Source of the DNA: Gammaproteobacteria bacterium
GTDB taxonomy: Bacteria > Pseudomonadota > Gammaproteobacteria > UBA6429
Length of the DNA: 9,841 nt
NCBI GenBank assembly: GCA_003232015.1
Contig: QIKU01000006.1
Span: 1 to 9,841 of the forward strand
Direction of reading: 5' to 3'
Shown here: one piece after another, positions 5,356-9,841 of the stretch
Position numbering within the stretch: the first letter of the stretch is position 1
Layout: each line of letters begins with the position of its first letter
Notes under the pieces: generated by a model
What the model saw: the letters and a program-made list of their open reading frames with translations, nothing else
The model's database searches: none
What the model was told of the DNA's origin: nothing
Made by a program: the position numbers and the translations under genes

Positions 5356-7275
5356 ATGACAACCGACACGGTGACTGCGTTTAATCAATTAGCGCTGCAA
5401 AAACCCCTATTAGAAGCATTAGACGAAATCGGCTATGAAGCGCCGTCTCCCATTCAGGCCGAAACCATCCCTTTACTACTGGATCGTAAAGATATTATTG
5501 GGCAAGCACAAACCGGCACTGGTAAAACGGCGGCATTCGCCCTACCGCTGCTCTCTAATCTCGACTTAAAACAAAAAGATCCACAGGTTTTAGTGCTCGC
5601 TCCCACACGTGAATTAGCCATTCAGGTTGCTGAAGCTTTCCAGAAATATGCCTCTAAGATGAAAGGCTTCCACGTACTGCCTGTATATGGCGGTGCAGAT
5701 TACAGTGGCCAAATCCGCGCTTTAAAGCGGGGGGTGCATGTTGTTGTTGGCACACCAGGGCGTGTTATGGATCATATGCGTAAAGGCACATTAAAGCTGG
5801 ATACCTTGAAAGCATTAGTTTTAGATGAAGCCGATGAAATGCTTCGTATGGGATTTATTGATGATGTTGAGTGGGTACTAGAAAAAACACCAGACGACCG
5901 GCAAATTGCGCTGTTCTCAGCAACCATGCCATCGCAGATCCGCCGCATCGCAACAAAATATCTGACTAACCCTGAACAAGTTACCATTAAAGTTAAAACC
6001 ACAACAGCAGATACTATTCGGCAGCGCTTCTGGCCGGTAAGTGGTTTGCATAAACTCGATGCGTTAACCCGAATTCTGGAAGCCGAAGAATTCGATGCGA
6101 TGATTATTTTTGTTCGTACTAAAACAGCGACAGTAGAACTTACCGAAAAATTAGAAGCACGGGGTTATTCAACCGGTGCTATTAATGGTGACATACAACA
6201 AAATCAACGTGAACGCACCATTCAAAATTTAAAAAATGGAAAAATTGATATTCTTGTTGCGACCGATGTTGCAGCACGTGGTCTGGATGTGCCGCGTATC
6301 AGTCATGTTGTGAATTACGATATTCCTTATGACACCGAAGCCTATGTACACCGAATAGGGCGAACAGGTCGTGCAGGCAAAAAAGGCGATGCCATTTTGT
6401 TTGTCGCACCTCGCGAAAAAGGCATGTTAAAAGCAATAGAACGTGCAACTAATCAGTCCATTGATATAATGGAACTGCCGTCAACAGAGTTGATTAATGA
6501 CAATCGAGTTGCTCGTTTTAAACAGCGCATTACTGATACGCTTGCAACTGAAGGTCTGGAGTTTTATTCAAACTTAATCACACAATATCAGCAAGAACAT
6601 AATATTCCTGCAGAAGAAATTGCAACCGCGCTTGCCAAACTGGTACAAGGCGATACGCCCTTCTTACTACAGAATAAACCCATAAAAAAATCTAAAGAAC
6701 GCTGGGATAATAATGACCGCCCACAACGTGGCCGAGAGCGTGGCCGCGATCATGATCGGGGGCCTCGTGATGGTGGCAAACGCCCTGAACGTTCATATCG
6801 AGATCGAGATGAATCATCAAAACCTGAAGACGGCATGCAGCGTTTTCGTATTGAAGTGGGTCATGACCATCAGGTAAAACCCGGAAACATTGTTGGCGCC
6901 ATTGCAAATGAAGCCGGTATCGACAGCAAGTTTATAGGCCGAATTAATATAAGTGATAACTATAGCCTGGTTGATTTACCCAGTGACATTCCAAAAGAAG
7001 TTTTCAATGATCTAAAAAAAGTACGTGTAGCCGGCCAGAAATTAAATATTTCAGCATTAGCTGGTGGAGGAAACTCAGGGAGTAAAAGAGCCCCCACTAT
7101 CCGAACTAAAGATAAAAAACCCAAGGATAAAAGACCTAAAAGTAAAGACAAGAAGCCAAAGAATAAAAAACATAAGGACTCTGACGCACAGCCTAAAAGT
7201 AAAATCCAAAATAAAGACGGTGCAAAAAAGAAAAAGTTTGGTGATGACAAGCCACGAAAAAAATTAACCCTGTAG
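5356..7275 (+). CDS. deaD: DeaD/CsdA-type DEAD-box ATP-dependent RNA helicase
   Basis: 639 residues, close to the 629 of E. coli DeaD. It unwinds short RNA duplexes with ATP and assists ribosome assembly and mRNA turnover, especially in the cold. Visible motifs in order: Q motif with Phe9 and SPIQ (31-34), motif I AQTGTGKT (51-58), Ia PTRELA (83-88), GG (112-113), TPGR (133-136), DEAD (158-161 region, VLDEADEML), SAT (188-190), IIFVRT (250-255), V ATDVAARGLDVPR (302-314) and VI HRIGRTGRAG (332-341). Residues about 444-488 are an Arg/Asp/Gly-rich linker. Residues 494-566 form the DbpA/CsdA-type RNA-binding domain (FRIEVGHDHQVKPGNIVGAI, then GRINI, SLVDLP). Residues 575-639 form a Lys-rich disordered tail with repeated Lys-Asp-Lys-Pro words. 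It is transcribed alone and followed by a terminator. Confidence 0.97.
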   Translation: MTTDTVTAFNQLALQKPLLEALDEIGYEAPSPIQAETIPLLLDRKDIIGQAQTGTGKTAAFALPLLSNLDLKQKDPQVLVLAPTRELAIQVAEAFQKYASKMKGFHVLPVYGGADYSGQIRALKRGVHVVVGTPGRVMDHMRKGTLKLDTLKALVLDEADEMLRMGFIDDVEWVLEKTPDDRQIALFSATMPSQIRRIATKYLTNPEQVTIKVKTTTADTIRQRFWPVSGLHKLDALTRILEAEEFDAMIIFVRTKTATVELTEKLEARGYSTGAINGDIQQNQRERTIQNLKNGKIDILVATDVAARGLDVPRISHVVNYDIPYDTEAYVHRIGRTGRAGKKGDAILFVAPREKGMLKAIERATNQSIDIMELPSTELINDNRVARFKQRITDTLATEGLEFYSNLITQYQQEHNIPAEEIATALAKLVQGDTPFLLQNKPIKKSKERWDNNDRPQRGRERGRDHDRGPRDGGKRPERSYRDRDESSKPEDGMQRFRIEVGHDHQVKPGNIVGAIANEAGIDSKFIGRINISDNYSLVDLPSDIPKEVFNDLKKVRVAGQKLNISALAGGGNSGSKRAPTIRTKDKKPKDKRPKSKDKKPKNKKHKDSDAQPKSKIQNKDGAKKKKFGDDKPRKKLTL

Positions 7276-7298
7276 ACGGCATTAATTCATCAGTATTG

Positions 7299-7324
7299 TA
7301 AGGTGGGCCAAGTGCCCACTTTAT
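7299..7324 (+). terminator. Hairpin terminator after deaD
   Basis: The stem core GTGGGC (7303-7308) and GCCCAC (7314-7319) with a five-base loop is extended outward by a G-T and three A-T type pairs (7299-7302 with 7320-7323). The downstream T run is short (TTTAT), so termination may be moderate. It lies 23 bases after the deaD stop. Confidence 0.75.
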
Positions 7325-7399
7325 CTCCACATAAAAATCAAAAAATATTGCTAATGCAAAACTGTTCTTAACTACAAATTAATATTTATCCAGCAAAAC

Positions 7400-7413
7400 T
7401 TGATATAGATCAT
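7400..7413 (+). promoter_or_regulatory. Candidate FNR/ANR (Crp-Fnr family) binding site
   Basis: TTGAT (7400-7404), four bases, ATCAT (7409-7413) matches the FNR consensus TTGAT-N4-ATCAA at nine of ten positions. The site centre, 7406.5, lies 41.5 bases before a start point that fits the -10-like hexamer at 7436-7441, the usual class II activator spacing. It serves the small gene at 7473. Confidence 0.6.
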
Positions 7414-7435
7414 TGTTCAATTCATTATTTCCCCT

Positions 7436-7441
7436 CATACT
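7436..7441 (+). promoter_or_regulatory. Candidate -10 box paired with the FNR-like site
   Basis: CATACT matches TATAAT at four of six positions. With a start point at 7448 it sits at -12 to -7, exactly where a class II FNR-dependent promoter needs it given the upstream site. The leader to the ATG at 7473 would be about 25 bases. No good -35 box is present, as expected for an activator-dependent promoter. Confidence 0.5.
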
Positions 7442-7472
7442 AATTTAAAGCTGTTGTATGGGGGTGAAGCTT

Positions 7473-7649
7473 ATGAAGCTATTCGAAAAACGCCTGGTAG
7501 AAATAAAAAATAAATGGTTTATTGAAACACGCACGGGGTATGACGGACCTTTTGATAACAAGGATGAAGCAAAAGAATACCTACAGTTGCTAAAAGGCTG
7601 TGATGCGGCACGCTCTGAATTTGCAGGCTTAGAGTTCAGTCCTTTTTAA
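7473..7649 (+). CDS. Small conserved-looking protein, 58 residues, unknown function (possibly DUF6316-like)
   Basis: The ATG at 7473 is preferred because GGGGG (7460-7464) lies eight bases upstream; an in-frame ATG at 7458 would put that ribosome site inside the gene. The product has no signal peptide or membrane helix. It has a short beta-like segment (KWFIETRTGYDGPF, 14-27) followed by an amphipathic helix (DNKDEAKEYLQLLKGC, 28-43) and an acidic-aromatic tail. The pattern W-F-x-T-R-x-G-x-x-GPF-x-x-x-x-x-A resembles the small gammaproteobacterial DUF6316 family, as I recall it; I cannot verify that here. No function is known to me. It is alone on its transcript, behind a putative FNR-type promoter, and converges on the permease gene with only 24 bp between stops. 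Confidence 0.75.
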   Translation: MKLFEKRLVEIKNKWFIETRTGYDGPFDNKDEAKEYLQLLKGCDAARSEFAGLEFSPF

Positions 7650-7673
7650 GCGTTAAATTCATCTATAAAAAAG

Positions 7674-8873
7674 TTATTCCGCTCTTAAAGATTCGACAGG
7701 ATCAAGACGTGCTGCACGTCGGGCAGGTAATACACCCGCCGCCAGGCCAATAATAATCGCCAAGCCTTCTGCAAGCATAACAAAAGTCCATGGTGTGTGT
7801 ACCGGCAATGCAGGTAGCATGGCGTGAAGTATCTGAGCCAAACCGACACCTAAAAGCAAACCGACTGCACCACCAATAGCAGAAAGCACCATCGCTTCCC
7901 ACAGAAAAAGTGACAATATCTGTGATTGCTTTGCCCCCAGCGCACGTAACAAGCCAATTTCTGCTGTGCGTTCATTGACGCTAATTGTCATAATCGTAAT
8001 AATGCCAATACCCCCCACTAATAACGAAATACTGCCAATGGCACCCACAGCAAAGGTGAGTACGTTTAAAATAGAACCCAGTACTTCCAGCATTTGTTCC
8101 TGAGTCGTAATGGTGACATCATCACGGCCATGCCTTGATTTCATGACACGTTTAATACCTGCTACTACATGATCAACATTCGTCCCTTCCTTATATAAAA
8201 TATCAATTTCCATTAAACTATCACGATTAAATAAGTCCAGCCCACGTGCAGCTGGAATGTAGACAGTGTCATCCAGATCAAAACCAAGCACCTGCCCTTT
8301 TGCTTCCATGGTACCGATTACCCGATAGCGATCACCTCCAATACGGACGCGCTGCCCCAGTGGGTTCTTGTTAGCAAACAGTTCCTGCTTTACTTTATAA
8401 CCCAGCACCACAAATGCACGCGGTGCGATTGGATCATCATCTGGTAAAAATCGTCCCGCACTAACGTTCATACTAAATGTTTCAGGAAAGGCAGAGCCCA
8501 CACCATAAACTGTAGTGCGACGCGTTCGACCATTGCCTTCGACTTCTGCATTACCCTGAACAAGGGGCACAACTGATTTTGCAAATGAAAGTTGCTTTAA
8601 TGCTTCCGCATCACCAATGGTTAACGGTCGAACACTACCAAATACACCCATCGACATGCCATAAGTTGTGACCTTTCCAGGATTAATACCAACCAACGTG
8701 GTTCCAAATTGGGTAAATTCAGACAGAACAAATTTGTATAAGCCTTCTCCAATAGATGTCAGTAAAACAACCGCAGTAATGCCAATGGAAATACCCAGCA
8801 TGGTTAAAAAACTGCGTAATTTATGCGCCAATAGTGAGGTGCCTGTGAGTCGAATAAAATCTTTAGTTAACAC
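7674..8873 (-). CDS. MacB/FtsX-type ABC transporter permease (downstream copy)
   Basis: 399 residues with the complete MacB-type layout. A cytoplasmic N-terminus (LLAHKLRSFLTMLGISIG) leads into membrane helix 1 (about 22-42). A large periplasmic MacB_PCD domain (about 45-268) follows, with LTIGDAEAL, VYGVGSAFPETFSMNVSAGRFL and the GxxVRIGGDRYRVIG segment. Three more helices (about 270-297, 320-350, 363-383) form the FtsX domain with VNERTAEIGLLRALGAK, ending LPARRAARLDPVESLRAE. Such proteins form a mechanotransmission permease with an ATPase and usually a periplasmic adaptor, moving lipoproteins, peptides, lipids or toxins. The start is GTG, with GAGG (8882-8885) eight bases upstream, two bases after the stop of the paralogous upstream permease, so the two are translationally linked. 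The substrate cannot be told. Confidence 0.93.
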   Translation of the reverse strand: MLTKDFIRLTGTSLLAHKLRSFLTMLGISIGITAVVLLTSIGEGLYKFVLSEFTQFGTTLVGINPGKVTTYGMSMGVFGSVRPLTIGDAEALKQLSFAKSVVPLVQGNAEVEGNGRTRRTTVYGVGSAFPETFSMNVSAGRFLPDDDPIAPRAFVVLGYKVKQELFANKNPLGQRVRIGGDRYRVIGTMEAKGQVLGFDLDDTVYIPAARGLDLFNRDSLMEIDILYKEGTNVDHVVAGIKRVMKSRHGRDDVTITTQEQMLEVLGSILNVLTFAVGAIGSISLLVGGIGIITIMTISVNERTAEIGLLRALGAKQSQILSLFLWEAMVLSAIGGAVGLLLGVGLAQILHAMLPALPVHTPWTFVMLAEGLAIIIGLAAGVLPARRAARLDPVESLRAE

Positions 8874-8875
8874 AG

Positions 8876-9841
8876 CTAATGCCTCATTAGCGCATCGACT
8901 GGCTTAAGTCGAGCGGCTTTCCGTGCAGGTAACAAACTAAACAGCACACCAGTGACAAGCGCAACCAGTAATGATGCCACTGTTGCCCATATTGGTGGGT
9001 AAGCAGGTAAAACCGGAAAAGCATAGCGTATTACCCAGCTCCCCGCCTGACCTAGTGCAAAACCCAAAACAGCGCCTAGTGAAGACAATAAAATCGCTTC
9101 AATTAAAATAAGCTTAAGAATAGCCTTGCCAGAAGCCCCTAATGATTTTAATAAACCGATTTCACTGGTGCGTTGCGACACGGTTACCAGCATTACATTC
9201 ATAATTAAAATACCAGCAACCGCAAGACTAATAGCGGCTATACCACCGACTGCATAGGTTAGTGCTGTTAAAATTCGGTCAAAGGTTGCAAGTACTGCGT
9301 CCTGTGTTATCACGGTAACGTCTTCTTCCCCCTGATGGCGATCACGTAGGGTATTTTTAATAAACGTCATCACTTTAGGAATAGCTTCACGTGTTTTAAC
9401 TTCAACAAAAACCCGAAATAATGATGGCAAATTAAAAAGCGATTGCGCAGAAGCCACTGGAATGATAACGCTGTCACTCACATCAATACCAAGCGACTGT
9501 CCTTCGGATGCCAGAATGCCTATCACACGAAAACGCCGGTCACCAATACGTAGCCATTTACCCAATGCAGCATGTGCCCCGAATATTTCATTACGAATGT
9601 TACTACCAATAACACAAACAGATTGAGGGCGTTGTAGATCCGTATCGGGTAAAAATTTCCCTTGTGCCATTTTCCACTGGCGTAATTTCAGAAACTGGTG
9701 GCTTGTTCCCTGTATGCTAACTTCACGTTTACGCCCCTGCCAGGAAATTTCAGCCCCACCGATATTAAGCGGTGCGATACGTCGTACTTGTGGGTGTCGC
9801 GTTAACGCTAGTGCATCGTCTAAGGTTAAATCACGTTCAGT
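8876..9841 (-). CDS. MacB/FtsX-type ABC transporter permease (upstream copy), 5' end outside window
   Basis: 321 residues are visible, and the frame is open to the window edge. The Met at 9670 is internal, since coding continues upstream through LTLDDALALTRHPQVRR and SIQGTSHQFL, standard MacB_PCD sequence. The first helix and N-terminus are missing. The visible part holds the end of the periplasmic domain (GKFLPDTDLQ, CVIGSNIRNEIFG, LGKWLRIGDRRFRVIGI) and the FtsX domain with its signature VSQRTSEIGLLKSLGAS and the ending LPARKAARLKPVDALMRH. It is a paralogue of the next gene, alignable over its length, so the pair probably forms a heterodimeric permease or arose by tandem duplication. The partner ATPase and adaptor genes would be expected upstream, beyond the window. 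Confidence 0.92.
   Translation of the reverse strand, partial: TERDLTLDDALALTRHPQVRRIAPLNIGGAEISWQGRKREVSIQGTSHQFLKLRQWKMAQGKFLPDTDLQRPQSVCVIGSNIRNEIFGAHAALGKWLRIGDRRFRVIGILASEGQSLGIDVSDSVIIPVASAQSLFNLPSLFRVFVEVKTREAIPKVMTFIKNTLRDRHQGEEDVTVITQDAVLATFDRILTALTYAVGGIAAISLAVAGILIMNVMLVTVSQRTSEIGLLKSLGASGKAILKLILIEAILLSSLGAVLGFALGQAGSWVIRYAFPVLPAYPPIWATVASLLVALVTGVLFSLLPARKAARLKPVDALMRH

Noticed and set aside
7100..7200. Repetitive AAA-rich stretch as a tandem DNA repeat or CRISPR-like array
   Set aside because: It is codon-level low complexity encoding the Lys/Pro/Asp tail of DeaD; there is no fixed repeat unit or spacer.
6960..7250. Antisense open frame of 96 codons over the deaD 3' end
   Set aside because: It is the mirror of the Lys-rich deaD tail (giving Leu/Phe-rich text), has no ribosome site and conflicts with a clear gene.

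Overview
The window looks like a chromosomal segment from a moderately AT-rich gammaproteobacterium. The evidence is a DeaD/CsdA-type RNA helicase with a C-terminal RNA-binding domain, a membrane GGDEF protein, MacB-type ABC permeases, a CopG/DUF411 protein, CopB remains, and FNR-like and MerR-like regulatory sites. I cannot name the genus. I see no tRNA, rRNA, insertion sequence or CRISPR array.

Layout. (1) 1-806, plus strand: the 3' part of a membrane-bound diguanylate cyclase gene, cut by the window edge. (2) 3606 down to 821, minus strand: a compact four-gene operon. In transcription order it encodes a secreted seven-bladed YVTN-type beta-propeller, an exported thioredoxin-like protein (CSWC), a YHS-domain protein with a second ferredoxin-like region, and an integral membrane protein of the lycopene-cyclase-domain family. 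The operon is preceded at 3646-3676 by a MerR-family-type promoter: TTGACC and TATACT separated by 19 bp, with a 21-bp dyad in the spacer region. (3) 4877 down to 3701, minus strand: copG (DUF411 copper protein) and a TVP38/TMEM64 membrane protein. (4) 5216 down to 4957, minus strand: a decayed, frame-shifted C-terminal remnant of copB, the outer-membrane copper resistance protein. (5) 5356-7275, plus strand: deaD, with a hairpin terminator behind it. (6) 7473-7649, plus strand: a 58-residue small protein of unknown function behind what looks like a class II FNR/ANR-activated promoter. (7) 7674-9841, minus strand: two tandem paralogous MacB/FtsX-type ABC permeases, the upstream one cut by the window edge.

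Interpretation. Positions 821-5216 read as a metal-handling (probably copper or a related thiophilic metal) accessory block between housekeeping genes. copB has been lost, copG is kept, and next to it sits an apparently separate operon with a MerR-like, probably metal-responsive, promoter. Its products would place a propeller and a thiol protein in the periplasm, a Cys-rich YHS protein in the cytoplasm and a polytopic protein in the inner membrane. No carotenoid gene is visible, so the lycopene-cyclase-family member may not make carotenoids. This four-gene set is the best candidate for an undescribed system. The metal link rests on the promoter architecture, the YHS domain and the cop neighbours, and has not been shown directly.
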